Shown here: piece after piece, positions 53,408 through 62,425 of the stretch
How the letters are laid out: every line of letters starts with the position of its first letter
Position numbering within the stretch: position 1 is the stretch's first letter
From: Nocardia ninae NBRC 108245
GTDB taxonomy: Bacteria; Actinomycetota; Actinomycetes; Mycobacteriales; Mycobacteriaceae
Direction of reading: 5' to 3'
NCBI RefSeq assembly: GCF_007990755.1
Contig: NZ_BJXA01000002.1
Span: 186,001 to 250,000, forward strand
Length of the DNA: 64,000 nt
Translations under genes and position numbers: made by a program
The notes under the pieces: model-generated
Told to the model about the DNA's origin: nothing
The model's database searches: none
What the model saw: only the letters and a program-made list of their open reading frames with translations

Positions 53408-54295
53408 GTGGATATGGTCGAAGCCTGCCGAGCGTTCGTGGTGGTCGGCGAGTACGGCAGTTTCACCGACGGTGCCGCCGTGGCGCGTATCCCGCAGTCG
53501 GTGGCCAGCAGACGCGTCGCGGCCTTGGAGCGGCGTTTCGGCGCTCGACTGTTCAACCGGTCCACCCGCGCGGTCACCTTGACCTCGTTCGGCCGCGAGG
53601 TGCTGCCCTCGGCCAAGCGCCTGGTCGAACTCGCCGACACCCTGGACCACAACGCCGAACGCGCCAAACTGCGGCCCTTTCGGATGGCGGTGCCCACGAT
53701 CTGCAGCCCGCTGCAGCTGGCACGGTTGATCGCCGGCGGGCGGCACAACGGACTGAATCTGGACCTGCACGCGGCCGATCCCGGGGAGCGCGCGGAGTTG
53801 CTGCGCACGATGGAGGTGCGGGCGGCCTTGATGGCGATCCCGCCCGGGGAGGGCAGTTGGCGGGTGCCGCTGGGCCTGGCCGGCGGCGGCGCGCGGAAAA
53901 GCCGGGCACTGTATGTGGAGTCGTTGCGGCCGAGCCGCGCCGACCGGGACGCCCGCCGTCGCCGCATCTGGGTGCAACCCGAAGACGATGTACCGCACAT
54001 TCGTGACCCGCTCACCCGGCTCGGCGCCGCGGTGGGCTTGCAGCCCGCGCAGGTGCTGGTGGCGAACTCGTTCGCTGCGGCTGCGGCGGACGCGCTCGCC
54101 TCGACCGATCTGCTGCTCTGCTCCGCGAGTCAGGCCGGCGAACTCGGCCTGCATTGGCTGCCGATCGGTGAACTCGCCCAGCTGGCCCGGGGCTACCGGC
54201 TCGTCACCGGGCTGAGCGAGGACACGCAGCGAACCCAGTTGCTGCCCGCCGCCGACATCGGTCACTGCCTCGGCCAACCGGACGCCGATGGCTGA
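53408..54295 (+). CDS. LysR-family regulator, AmpR-like
   Basis: 295 residues. The N-terminal winged helix shows VEACRAFVVVGEYGSFTDGAAVARIPQSVASRRVAALERRFG, then RSTRAVTLTSFGREVLP, and a periplasmic-binding-protein-like effector domain follows. It is transcribed divergently from the class A beta-lactamase across 118 bases, the AmpR/AmpC-style arrangement, and probably senses cell-wall fragments or beta-lactam stress. The start is GTG 53408; ATG 53414 is nearby. The downstream serine hydrolase lies only 30 bases after its stop, so they may share a transcript. Confidence 0.9.
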   Translation: MDMVEACRAFVVVGEYGSFTDGAAVARIPQSVASRRVAALERRFGARLFNRSTRAVTLTSFGREVLPSAKRLVELADTLDHNAERAKLRPFRMAVPTICSPLQLARLIAGGRHNGLNLDLHAADPGERAELLRTMEVRAALMAIPPGEGSWRVPLGLAGGGARKSRALYVESLRPSRADRDARRRRIWVQPEDDVPHIRDPLTRLGAAVGLQPAQVLVANSFAAAAADALASTDLLLCSASQAGELGLHWLPIGELAQLARGYRLVTGLSEDTQRTQLLPAADIGHCLGQPDADG

Positions 54296-54325
54296 GGGTG
54301 TTGATCCAACAGGCAGGATGTCGAC

Positions 54326-55228
54326 GTGGGAGTGGCTGAGATTCTGCGGGCGGCGCGCGACGATTTGGACAGCGCGGGGTTACGCGGTTCCTTCTTGGTA
54401 CGCGACCTCGACACCGGCGACGAACTCGGTATGGACCCCGACACGGAGTACCCGTCCGCATCCTTGGTCAAAGTGCCGCTCGCGGTCGCCACGCTCGAAC
54501 GCGTCGCCCGCGGCGAACTCGATCCGACGACGCCGATCGTGGTGCAGCCGGGCCGCGTGACGGCGCCCGGCCCGGTCGGGATCACCAAATTCCGGCATCC
54601 CGCCACCATCGCGCTGGCAGACCTGCTGTACCTCACCCTGTCGATCAGCGACAACGCCGCCGCCGACGCACTGTTCGGGCTCACACCACCGGCGGCCGTG
54701 ACCGCCGAGCTGGATCGGCTCGGCATCGAGGGCATCTCCGTGCGTCACCTACTGCACGAACTCACCCGCACACCAACCGAAATGCTCGACCCCGCCCACG
54801 CCCACCTGGCCCACACCCTCGCGATCACCGCCACCACGGCCGGCCACGGACACCCGGTCCCGCAACTCGACATCAGCCGAGCCAACACCGGCTCAGCCCG
54901 CGCCTTCGTCGAACTGCTGCAGAAGATCTGGCGCCCCAGCAGCATCCGGCCCGAGGCCGCCGCGCAGGTCCGCCGACTCATGGGGGAGAACATGCTGCGT
55001 AACCGGCTGGCCCCCGACTTCAACTGCGACGCGTCCCGATGGTCGTCCAAGACCGGCACCTTGATCAACCTCCGTCACGAAATCGGCGTCGTCGAACACG
55101 CCGACGGCCAAACCTTCGCCGTCGCCGCCCTCACCGAATCCACCGTCTCCGCCGCCGCCCAACCCGCCGCGGAAGCGGTGATGGCCGGCGTCGCCAGGCT
55201 GCTGCGCGACGAACTGCGACGGATGTAG
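54326..55228 (+). CDS. Beta-lactamase-fold serine hydrolase, cytoplasmic
   Basis: 300 residues with the serine beta-lactamase/transpeptidase triad of motifs: PSASLVKVPL (S-x-x-K), SISDNAAADALFG (SDN) and SSKTGTLINLRHE (KTG). There is no signal peptide, and I see no ExxLN omega-loop glutamate. Poor beta-lactam turnover is therefore expected, and a carboxypeptidase or esterase role is possible. It follows the LysR gene directly, forming a unit opposite the true beta-lactamase. Membership of a beta-lactam response module is inferred from position only. Confidence 0.85.
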   Translation: MGVAEILRAARDDLDSAGLRGSFLVRDLDTGDELGMDPDTEYPSASLVKVPLAVATLERVARGELDPTTPIVVQPGRVTAPGPVGITKFRHPATIALADLLYLTLSISDNAAADALFGLTPPAAVTAELDRLGIEGISVRHLLHELTRTPTEMLDPAHAHLAHTLAITATTAGHGHPVPQLDISRANTGSARAFVELLQKIWRPSSIRPEAAAQVRRLMGENMLRNRLAPDFNCDASRWSSKTGTLINLRHEIGVVEHADGQTFAVAALTESTVSAAAQPAAEAVMAGVARLLRDELRRM

Positions 55229-55295
55229 CACTTCCGGACCGCCGGCAGTGGCGGTGGGAAGTGGGACGCCCGTGAGAGTTTCGTGCGATGCTCGG

Positions 55296-55928
55296 ATGAT
55301 GACGTGGTCGGTTCTCGGTGGTTTCGTTTTTGCGGTGGCACTCGCGGCGATGGTGCCCGGTCCCACTACCGCGCTGGTGATTCGGCGCAGCGCGCTGGGT
55401 GGCGCGCGGGCTGCGGTGCCGATCATCGGCGGCATGCAGGTCGGGCTGTATGCGTGGATCGCGGCCTCGGCGTTCGGGCTCTCCGCGCTGGTGGCGGCCA
55501 GTGATGTGGCGTATGTGGTGATTCGGGTGGTCGGTGCGGCGGTGCTGATCTATCTCGGTGTGCAGGCTTGGCGGGCGGCGCGGAACCCGTCCGGCGAGGC
55601 GCTGGTCGACGAGGATGCGGTGGGGGCGAAGCCCTGGCGGGCCGCGGGAATCGGCATGCTGACCAACCTGACCAACCCCAAGGTGGCGGTGTTCGCCTTC
55701 GCGTTCTATCCGCAATTCGTTGCGCCGGAGGCGAATATCCTCGCCACCACCCTGCTGCTCGGCCTGCTTCACCTCGTCATCGACGCCACCTGGTTCATCA
55801 CGGTCGCCCTCTTCGTCGGCCGCGCACGCGCGTTCTTCGCCGAAACTCGAGTGCGCCAATGGCTCGAGCGCATCACCGGCACCGTGCTGGTGGCGCTCGG
55901 CGTCCGCCTCGCCGTCAGCGAGGTCTAG
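55296..55928 (+). CDS. LysE/RhtB-family amino acid exporter
   Basis: 210 residues from ATG 55296 with five to six hydrophobic segments. The family signature VPGPTTALVIRRSALGGARAA lies after the first helix and NLTNPKVAVFAFAFYPQFV in the middle. LysE/RhtB proteins export lysine, arginine, homoserine, threonine or related compounds. It precedes the membrane phosphoesterase by 47 bases on the same strand, and no regulator is adjacent. Confidence 0.88.
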   Translation: MMTWSVLGGFVFAVALAAMVPGPTTALVIRRSALGGARAAVPIIGGMQVGLYAWIAASAFGLSALVAASDVAYVVIRVVGAAVLIYLGVQAWRAARNPSGEALVDEDAVGAKPWRAAGIGMLTNLTNPKVAVFAFAFYPQFVAPEANILATTLLLGLLHLVIDATWFITVALFVGRARAFFAETRVRQWLERITGTVLVALGVRLAVSEV

Positions 55929-55975
55929 CGGTCTCTCGGGTATGTGGGGGTGGGGGCTCCGCATAGAGTGATGCG

Positions 55976-57205
55976 GTGGCTGTTGCTGTGGGTGTCGTCG
56001 TCGTGCTGGGGGTTTTCGGCGGGCTGCACTGGTATCTGTGGCGGCGGCTCGTGCGAGATACGACGGTGCGCGGATCGATCGCGCGCCGGGTGGGCACCGG
56101 GGTGATCATTGCGGGGCCGGTGTTGCTGATCGGTGCGTTCGTGGCCGAATCGGCGGGAATCCCGTTCCTGCTCATCCAGATCATTGCCTGGCCCGGGTAC
56201 ATGTGGGGTGCGCTGTTCGTCTATCTCGTGTTGTGGCTGCTGGTGGGTGAACTGGTGCGGCCGTTGGTCCGGCGATGGATCACCCGCTCGGACAGTTCCG
56301 CGACCAAGGCACCGGAGGGTGTGCTGATTCCCGCGACCGGGGGAGCGGACACCGCACCCCGCGATGAGCCGGCAGCGCCGGTTTCGCGGCGGCTGTTCGT
56401 TTCTCGCGCGGTGGGCGGTGCGGCGGCGCTGGCGGCGGTGAGTACCGTCGGTTACGGCACGCACAGTGTGCTGTCCGGTCCGCAGGTGAAACGCCTGACG
56501 ATCCCGCTCGCGAATTTGCCGCGCGCCGCGCACGGCTTCCGGATCGCCGTGGTCAGCGATATCCACCTCGGGCCGATTCTCGGCCGCGGATTCGCGGAGC
56601 AGGTGGTCGAGACGATAAACGGCACCCAGCCGGATCTCATTGCCATCGTTGGTGATCTGGTCGACGGCAGTGTCGAACACCTGCGCTCGGCGGTGGAACC
56701 ACTGGCCAGGTTACGCGCGCGCCACGGCGCCTATTTCGTCACCGGGAACCACGAATACTTCTCCGGCGCGGAGCAGTGGATGGAGCACGTGCAGGAACTC
56801 GGGCTGCATCTGTTGGCGAACAGTCGCACCGAGCTGCCGTACTTCGATCTGGCCGGTGTCAACGACATTCAGGGCAAACGCATCGGGCAGGGCCCGGATT
56901 TCACTGCGGCACTGGGTAATCGCGATCTCGCGCGCACCGCGGTGCTGCTCGCGCATCAGCCGGTACAGATCCACGACGCCGTCGAGTTCGGCGTCGATCT
57001 GCAACTGTCCGGCCACACTCACGGCGGGCAGGTCTGGCCGGGTAATTTCCTTGTGGAGCTGGCCAATCCGACCGTTGCCGGACTGGAGCGCTACGGCGAC
57101 ACGCAGCTCTACGTCACCCGTGGGGCAGGCGCGTGGGGGCCGCCGGTCCGGGTGGGCGCACCCGCCGACATCACCGTCGTGGAGCTCGCCTCGAAACAGG
57201 CCTGA
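55976..57205 (+). CDS. Membrane-anchored metallophosphoesterase (YkuE/YaeI-like)
   Basis: 409 residues. Four N-terminal hydrophobic helices (about 1-105), a charged linker, a twin-Arg and hydrophobic stretch (SRRLFVSRAVGGAAALAAV, about 139-160), then a calcineurin-like domain with VVSDIHLGP, VGDLVDG, VTGNHEYF and SGHTHGGQVWPGN. It is a typical YkuE-type phosphoesterase acting at the outer face of the membrane, perhaps on UDP-sugar or lipid pyrophosphates. GTG start 55976. It is convergent with the FAD oxidoreductase, eight bases away. Confidence 0.88.
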   Translation: MAVAVGVVVVLGVFGGLHWYLWRRLVRDTTVRGSIARRVGTGVIIAGPVLLIGAFVAESAGIPFLLIQIIAWPGYMWGALFVYLVLWLLVGELVRPLVRRWITRSDSSATKAPEGVLIPATGGADTAPRDEPAAPVSRRLFVSRAVGGAAALAAVSTVGYGTHSVLSGPQVKRLTIPLANLPRAAHGFRIAVVSDIHLGPILGRGFAEQVVETINGTQPDLIAIVGDLVDGSVEHLRSAVEPLARLRARHGAYFVTGNHEYFSGAEQWMEHVQELGLHLLANSRTELPYFDLAGVNDIQGKRIGQGPDFTAALGNRDLARTAVLLAHQPVQIHDAVEFGVDLQLSGHTHGGQVWPGNFLVELANPTVAGLERYGDTQLYVTRGAGAWGPPVRVGAPADITVVELASKQA

Positions 57206-57218
57206 CCCCTGCGTCAGG
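57201..57218. terminator. Short hairpin at convergent gene ends
   Basis: CCTGAC (57201-57206) and GTCAGG (57213-57218) pair around CCCTGC. The hairpin overlaps both stop codons of the convergent genes. A weak but well-placed terminator candidate. Confidence 0.4.
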
Positions 57219-58827
57219 AGTCGAGCAGATACTGAGCGACGATGTAACCGGAGTTGCCCGAAACCCCCGCACCGGGCCAGGTTCCGGCACCGAGCACATA
57301 CAGATTAGGCACGAAGGTGCGATGCCCCGGCGCCGCCGCGATGGGCCGCAGCGCAAAGCTCTGCGCGAGGTCCTGCGCACCGCCGTACGGATCGCCGGGG
57401 CCGCTGTTGGGGTTGAACGCGGCCAGGGTGGCGGGAGTGATGATCGCCCGGGTAAGGATCGTTGCGGTCAGGCCCGGGATGTGGCGTTCGACCACCTCCA
57501 GCACCCGGTCGGCGTAGCGGTTCACCACCTCGTCGTTCCAGGTGCCGTCGGTGGCGATCAGCCCCGCCGCGTCACCGCGCGGACGCGTCGGCACATCGGT
57601 CACCTGGATCCGCAGCACGCTGGTACCGGCGGGCGCGCGCGTGGCGTCATGCGCGGTCGGCGAGTCGATGGTCATCGTCGGCCACGCGGGTAGCAGTCCG
57701 GCCCGCGCCTGCGCGACGTGCAACGACAGTCCGTCGAGGGAATCGGTGAGGAACGGTTGCCCGATACGCGCGAAACGCTTGTCCGCCCAGGGAATCGGTG
57801 CGGAGGTGGCGAGGTGCAGCTGGAAAAGCCCGGTGCCGTACCGGTAGCGCCGGGCCTGCGCCAGAATATGCTCGGGCACTTGCGTTTCCGCCAGCAGCCA
57901 CTCGTAGAGCTGGTCCGGGTTCACCGAGGCGACGACGCTGTTCCTGGCCCGATACGCGCTACCGTCGGACAATTGGACACCCACCGCGCGCCCGTCGGCC
58001 ACCCGGATCCGGGTGACGGTAGCGCCGGTCTGGATGACACCGCCGTGGTCGGTGACGATGCCGGCGAGCGCCTCGGCCAGTTTGCCGATGCCACCCTGCG
58101 GAATCGGCATGCCGCCGCCGGTGAAGCCGAGCGGGAAGATGGTGGTCCAGAACGCGCCGCCCGCATCGTCGGGCCCGTGGCTCACGTGCGCCGGCCATGA
58201 GCCGAAAAGGCTGCGCATGGCAGGAGATTCGATCTCCGACACGGCCGAGCGCGCACTGTCCAGCGCCAGTTCGGCCACCTCGGACCAGCCTTTACCGTCG
58301 CTCACCAACTGAGCGAGCGTGGCACGGGCCGCGTCGGAGGTCAGATCCTGACCCATCAGACCGAACGCCGCACCGGTCGACGGTCCCAGGGCGGAGATGA
58401 TCTCGGCGACCGCCGAACTGTCGCCCGGATGCAGCCGGTCGGCCTCCTCGGCCAGCGCCACCGGATCGCGCGGGAAAACCGCGGTGGTGCCGTCCTCGAG
58501 TGAAACCCCGGTCGGAAACTCCGGTTGCAGGATCTCCAGACCTTGCTTCTGCAGATCCGGGCCGAGGTCGCGCCACGCGGGACCACTCGTGAACAGGGGC
58601 ACCGCGGACGAGAACGGATCGTAGATCACCCCCGGCGCCAATTCGGCGCTGCGGACGAACCCACCGACCCGATCGTTGCGATCGATGACGAGGACCTCGT
58701 GTCCGGCTCGGCTCAGATAGGCCGCCGCGACCAGCGCGTTGTGGCCGCCGCCGACGAAGATGTGGTCGAAATTCTGCATGCCGTCAGTCGACCAGCCCGT
58801 CGTGGCGGCGTCGATAGCTCTTGTCAC
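57214..58827 (-). CDS. FAD-dependent phytoene-desaturase-like oxidoreductase
   Basis: 537 residues from GTG 58827, which overlaps the methyltransferase stop (GTGA) like the other operon joints. ATG 58779 is the alternative. The dinucleotide motif is FVGGGHNALVAAAYLSRAGHEVLV, followed by RNDRVGG, then GGMPIPQGGIGKLAEALA and a C-terminal FAD motif VPNLYVLGAGTWPGAGVSGNSGY. This is the CrtI-like group of NAD(P)/FAD oxidoreductases, which desaturate, isomerise or oxidise hydrophobic or aromatic substrates. In this operon it should modify a kynurenine- or anthranilate-derived intermediate. It is the last gene of the operon. Confidence 0.85.
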   Translation of the reverse strand: MTRAIDAATTGWSTDGMQNFDHIFVGGGHNALVAAAYLSRAGHEVLVIDRNDRVGGFVRSAELAPGVIYDPFSSAVPLFTSGPAWRDLGPDLQKQGLEILQPEFPTGVSLEDGTTAVFPRDPVALAEEADRLHPGDSSAVAEIISALGPSTGAAFGLMGQDLTSDAARATLAQLVSDGKGWSEVAELALDSARSAVSEIESPAMRSLFGSWPAHVSHGPDDAGGAFWTTIFPLGFTGGGMPIPQGGIGKLAEALAGIVTDHGGVIQTGATVTRIRVADGRAVGVQLSDGSAYRARNSVVASVNPDQLYEWLLAETQVPEHILAQARRYRYGTGLFQLHLATSAPIPWADKRFARIGQPFLTDSLDGLSLHVAQARAGLLPAWPTMTIDSPTAHDATRAPAGTSVLRIQVTDVPTRPRGDAAGLIATDGTWNDEVVNRYADRVLEVVERHIPGLTATILTRAIITPATLAAFNPNSGPGDPYGGAQDLAQSFALRPIAAAPGHRTFVPNLYVLGAGTWPGAGVSGNSGYIVAQYLLDS

Positions 58828-59873
58828 TGAACGGACCGGGACTTTCCGCTATCGGCGGCCGGCTTGGTCGCGGCCACGATCTCGAACGGCCCGGGCAGCA
58901 CCTCGACGTCGCGGAAACCGATCTCGCCGAGCATGCCGCGGTAGTCGGGCGCCTCGCGCAGCATGCTGGTGCAACTGTCGACGCCGATCAGGAAATAGGA
59001 CCAGAAGAATTGGCGGGCAAGCCGTTCGGCGTCGCGGAATTCCTCACAGATGAGCACCCGGCCGCCCGGTGGGAGCGCCTGATACGCCTTGGCCAAGAGG
59101 GCACGCGCCTGCGGTCGCTGCCAGTCGTGCAGTACGCGGACGAAGGACAGGATGTCGTATCCGGTGGGCAGCGGTTCGGCGAGGAAGTCGCCGCCGACGA
59201 ACCCGAGCCGATTGCCGCAGCCCGACTCCGCGCGCGTCCGGTCCACCAGGGTGCGCACCGCAGGCAGGTTGTAGACGTCTGCCCGCAGTGCCGGGTTGTC
59301 CCGCAGCAGGCGCGCGGCCAGCGTGCCGTCACCGCCGCCGACATCCAGCAAACGCGTTCCGCCACTCCACAACTCGGCGTGCATCCGAAATGTTTCGGCG
59401 ATGGGGCCGATCCCGGCGGCCATACTGTGTTCGAAACCCGCGACCTGCTCGGCGCTGTCGAGCGGCCAGGTGAAAGCCGTCGGCGGCATGCTGATCTCGC
59501 CACGGAGCACGTCGGGGAGTTTGCCGTACAGCGTGCGCCACGGGTAGCTGTCTCGGTCCCGTTCGAGCGAGTCCGGGCCGAGCACATCGGATACCGCCTC
59601 GCGCAGACCTTTGATCGCGTGATACTCGGTGTCGCGCAGTACATCCGACGAAATCCGCCTGACGAGGCCGAGGCATTCGAGACAGTCGAGCAGTTTGTAC
59701 AGGCGCACCGGCGCCAGCCCGAATCGGTCACCGAGTTCACCCAAGCGAGCAGGCCCGGCGTTCAGCGCATCGAGGATGCCCATTTCCCACGCGGTCCGCA
59801 CGACATCAATGGCCTTGTCGCCGTTGAACAGCAGACTCATCAACGCGCGGGGCGAGAAGGCGATCTCGTTCAT
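58824..59873 (-). CDS. SAM-dependent methyltransferase of the O-MT/SibL type
   Basis: 349 residues from ATG 59873. An N-terminal winged-helix dimerisation domain (TAWEMGILDALNAGPARLGELGDRFGLAPVRLYKLLDCLECLGLV) precedes the Rossmann methyltransferase domain with RLLDVGGGDGTLAARLLRDNP and FVRVLHDWQRPQA. This is the caffeate-OMT/DnrK-like fold that also includes the C-methyltransferases of 3-hydroxykynurenine in sibiromycin and actinomycin pathways. Coupled by ATGA to the kynureninase before it, it most likely methylates a kynurenine or anthranilate on C, N or O. The site is not predictable. Confidence 0.85.
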   Translation of the reverse strand: MNEIAFSPRALMSLLFNGDKAIDVVRTAWEMGILDALNAGPARLGELGDRFGLAPVRLYKLLDCLECLGLVRRISSDVLRDTEYHAIKGLREAVSDVLGPDSLERDRDSYPWRTLYGKLPDVLRGEISMPPTAFTWPLDSAEQVAGFEHSMAAGIGPIAETFRMHAELWSGGTRLLDVGGGDGTLAARLLRDNPALRADVYNLPAVRTLVDRTRAESGCGNRLGFVGGDFLAEPLPTGYDILSFVRVLHDWQRPQARALLAKAYQALPPGGRVLICEEFRDAERLARQFFWSYFLIGVDSCTSMLREAPDYRGMLGEIGFRDVEVLPGPFEIVAATKPAADSGKSRSVQ

Positions 59874-61000
59874 CCGCGCAAGGCCTTCCGTTCGGCGATG
59901 AGCGCATCCATGAAGGCGTCCACCTCGTCGACCGTGTTGTAGATATGCGGCGCCACCCGCAGCCCCTCGCGCCAGCTGCACACCATGCCGCGCTCGGCCA
60001 GCCGCTTCTTCACCGCCTCGTCACCGGGAAAGTGCAGGCAGACAACCCCGCCGCGCTGATCGGTCGGGTATGGCGTGCGCACCGGGATCCCCGCGTCCAC
60101 CGCGCGCGCCATGATGCGATCGGTACACCGCAGCGAATGCGAGCGGATCGCCGGCACGCCCACCTCCGCCAGCATATCGAGGCCGACCCGAGACATCATG
60201 GCGGTCAACGGAATCGGTGTACCACCGGCGAGCCGCCGCGCATCCGGAGCCCAGTCTTCGGCAGGCCGGAAAGTCAGCGGATCGCGACCGGCGAACCACC
60301 CGGTGGCCGCCGGACGCAGCGTCGGCAGCAAATCCTCCCGCGCGTAGAGAAATGCCGTGTGCACCCCGCACAGCCATTTGCCCGCACCGCCGAGGACGAA
60401 ATCGATCTCGAGCGCCCCCAGGTTCAGCGGAACCACCCCCACCGTCTGAAAGGCGTCCGCGATGACGAGCGCGCCCATCCGATGTGCTTGCGCGACAATG
60501 CGTTCGAGATCGAGAACAGCCCCCGTGGTGTAGCTGCCGTGCGCAACACAGACCAGCAGAGTCCGCTCGTCGATCGCCGACACGACCGTATCGGTGTCGA
60601 ACTCCACCACCACCCGTTCGGCGCCGTACCTGGCGAAGCCCTGCCACAGGAACGGCACGGTGGGGAATTCGCGGTCGGTGGTGACCACTCTGTTGCGTTC
60701 GCCGCGGAAGTCGAAACAGGTGGCGAGTCTGCCGAGCAGCGTGGTCAGGTTCGTGTCGCTGACCACCGTTCCTGTTGGTGCACCGAGGAATTCGGCCAAT
60801 GCGCGCAGATAGCCGTCCAGTTCGTCCAGCCAGCCGCCCCATACGTCGTCGCGCCACGTGCGCATCGTCTCCCAGTAGCGACCGAGCACCTGCTCCACGC
60901 CGCGCGGCAGCGCACCGGTCGAGTTGCTGTTCAGGTAGACGCAGCTCTCGAGCACCGGGAATTCGGCACGCAGCGAGGCGATCCGCGATGCCTCGTTCAT
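59870..61000 (-). CDS. Kynureninase-like PLP enzyme (class V fold)
   Basis: 376 residues. YLNSNSTGALPRGVEQVL, VVSDTNLTTLLGRLATCF, VCVAHGSYTTGAVLDLERI and the PLP region VIADAFQTVGVVPLNL are visible. The Schiff-base Lys is in LGGAGKWLCGVH, and the C-terminal part begins at GGTPIPLTAMM. Order and motifs follow bacterial kynureninase, which cleaves kynurenine or 3-hydroxykynurenine to anthranilate or 3-hydroxyanthranilate plus alanine. It is a little short for the family (about 400-415). ATGA overlaps join it to the TDO-like gene upstream and the methyltransferase downstream. Confidence 0.85.
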   Translation of the reverse strand: MNEASRIASLRAEFPVLESCVYLNSNSTGALPRGVEQVLGRYWETMRTWRDDVWGGWLDELDGYLRALAEFLGAPTGTVVSDTNLTTLLGRLATCFDFRGERNRVVTTDREFPTVPFLWQGFARYGAERVVVEFDTDTVVSAIDERTLLVCVAHGSYTTGAVLDLERIVAQAHRMGALVIADAFQTVGVVPLNLGALEIDFVLGGAGKWLCGVHTAFLYAREDLLPTLRPAATGWFAGRDPLTFRPAEDWAPDARRLAGGTPIPLTAMMSRVGLDMLAEVGVPAIRSHSLRCTDRIMARAVDAGIPVRTPYPTDQRGGVVCLHFPGDEAVKKRLAERGMVCSWREGLRVAPHIYNTVDEVDAFMDALIAERKALRG

Positions 61001-61800
61001 CGGGCCGTCGACCTCCGCGTCGCGCCCGGCGCGTAACCACCCTCGCGCCGCCAGCTTTCGGTCAGTTCACCCCTGACCTGCCACAGCGCGCGAAACAGTG
61101 GTTTGGTCATCCGGCCCGTCAGCACCCTGGTCGGCACGCCGTCCAGGGCATTCACCCCTTGTCCGACGCCGATCGTCCGGCGCACCAGCATGAAGTGGGA
61201 GACGAGCCACAGCTGGAAACGCTCATCGAAGTCGACCAGCAACTCGCAGAGGCGTTTGAGATCAGGCTGCGCGTCGGCGGTATACACCTGCGCGAGCTCG
61301 ACTTCCCGCCGATCAAGCAGCCGATCCAACACTGCCGCAACATGTTCGGCTGCGGTGAGCACCGCGTTATAGCCCGGCGACTCTTGGCCGCTGCCCTTAC
61401 CGAGGCTGCGCCGGATGATCTGATAGGTATCGGGCGTCATAGTCTCGAGCACCCGTATCTCCCGCGCAAGGCACTCGGCGATCCGGTTCGCCCGATCCAG
61501 CCGCGCGGCCGCCGCCCACAGCGCGTCCCGGTCCACCTCCTCGACGACCCCGGCGAGCTCATGTGACAACAGCTTGAGCCAGACCTCTTGGGCCTGGTGC
61601 ACGATCTGGAACATGAGCTCGTCGGAGTCGGTGAGCTCGTCGACCGCCGTCTGCAACGACAACAACTCGGGCGTGCGGAGATAGACCTCGTAGTCGGTGG
61701 TGCCGTCGCCGACCCAGGCCTTCAAGACCGTATTGAAGATCGGCTTCGACAGCGTTTCACGCAGCTGGTCCGCCGCGGTGTTTCCCTGCATCGTGGACAA
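60997..61800 (-). CDS. Tryptophan 2,3-dioxygenase superfamily heme protein
   Basis: 267 residues from TTG 61800, chosen because AGGAGG lies seven bases upstream; the longer TTG at 61842 has no such site. SDELMFQIVHQAQEVWLKLLSHEL is the conserved TDO helix with the distal-side His. Where classical TDO has the GFQS substrate loop, this protein reads GKGSGQESPGY, so it belongs to a divergent branch. TDO opens the indole ring of tryptophan to N-formylkynurenine; branch members can instead hydroxylate indoles. Genetic coupling to kynureninase supports the dioxygenase role. No formamidase is visible in the window. Confidence 0.82.
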   Translation of the reverse strand: MSTMQGNTAADQLRETLSKPIFNTVLKAWVGDGTTDYEVYLRTPELLSLQTAVDELTDSDELMFQIVHQAQEVWLKLLSHELAGVVEEVDRDALWAAAARLDRANRIAECLAREIRVLETMTPDTYQIIRRSLGKGSGQESPGYNAVLTAAEHVAAVLDRLLDRREVELAQVYTADAQPDLKRLCELLVDFDERFQLWLVSHFMLVRRTIGVGQGVNALDGVPTRVLTGRMTKPLFRALWQVRGELTESWRREGGYAPGATRRSTAR

Positions 61801-61947
61801 GGCGTTGCCTCCTGGCGACTCATCGCCGTTGGTTGTTCGCAACGGTTGTCACCCCAACGCCGGTAGCCGGCGACCGCCAACCGAATAGTCGGGGCCACCG
61901 TGGCACACCGGCGTCGGCGGAAGCATCGTTTCGGTCCGGCCAGCGGA

Positions 61948-62376
61948 TCAGCTGAGACCGAGCAGTTCGGGCCTACTGGCCCGGGTGCGCAAGCTCGCGG
62001 CCGGGTCGTCGACCAGCCGCCGCGTGCGCAGGTCGAGCAGCGCACTGACACTGCTGATCTCGGCGACGAGCGTCCCGTCCGGCTTGCGCAGGACATGCTC
62101 GACACGGTGCGTCTTGCCCGTGCCCCAGACGAACGCACACGACACCTCGACCTCGTCGTCGCCGCGCAGTTCGTGGTGATAACGCAGGGTGGTTTCGAGA
62201 TTGATCGGGCCGAGCCCGTCAGCAAGTAGCTTGTCGGGGGACAGCCCCGCCGCCTGCGCGCAGGCGAAGCGGGATTGATCCGCGTACTGCATGTAAACGG
62301 TGTGCGCGACATGGTGCTGGGTGTCGAGCTCGTAGCTGCGGACGGCGAATCGGATGGTGAACGGTTCGGTGGTCAT
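61948..62376 (-). CDS. Hotdog-fold acyl-CoA thioesterase
   Basis: 142 residues from ATG 62376, preceded by GAGGAGG. 4-hydroxybenzoyl-CoA thioesterase type: FAVRSYELDTQHHVAHTVYMQYADQSRFACAQAAG with the Asp in the usual helix start, then LRYHHELRGDDEVEVSCAF. It hydrolyses a CoA or carrier-bound aromatic or fatty acyl thioester. It stands between a FadD-type ligase and the TDO-like gene on one strand, so it may release or proofread acyl-CoA intermediates of this pathway. The 147 bases to the TDO-like gene hold no other frame. Confidence 0.87.
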   Translation of the reverse strand: MTTEPFTIRFAVRSYELDTQHHVAHTVYMQYADQSRFACAQAAGLSPDKLLADGLGPINLETTLRYHHELRGDDEVEVSCAFVWGTGKTHRVEHVLRKPDGTLVAEISSVSALLDLRTRRLVDDPAASLRTRASRPELLGLS

Positions 62377-62425
62377 GGTTGCCTCCTCGGCATTGCTTTG
62401 GATGGGGACTGGTGACCGCATGTGG

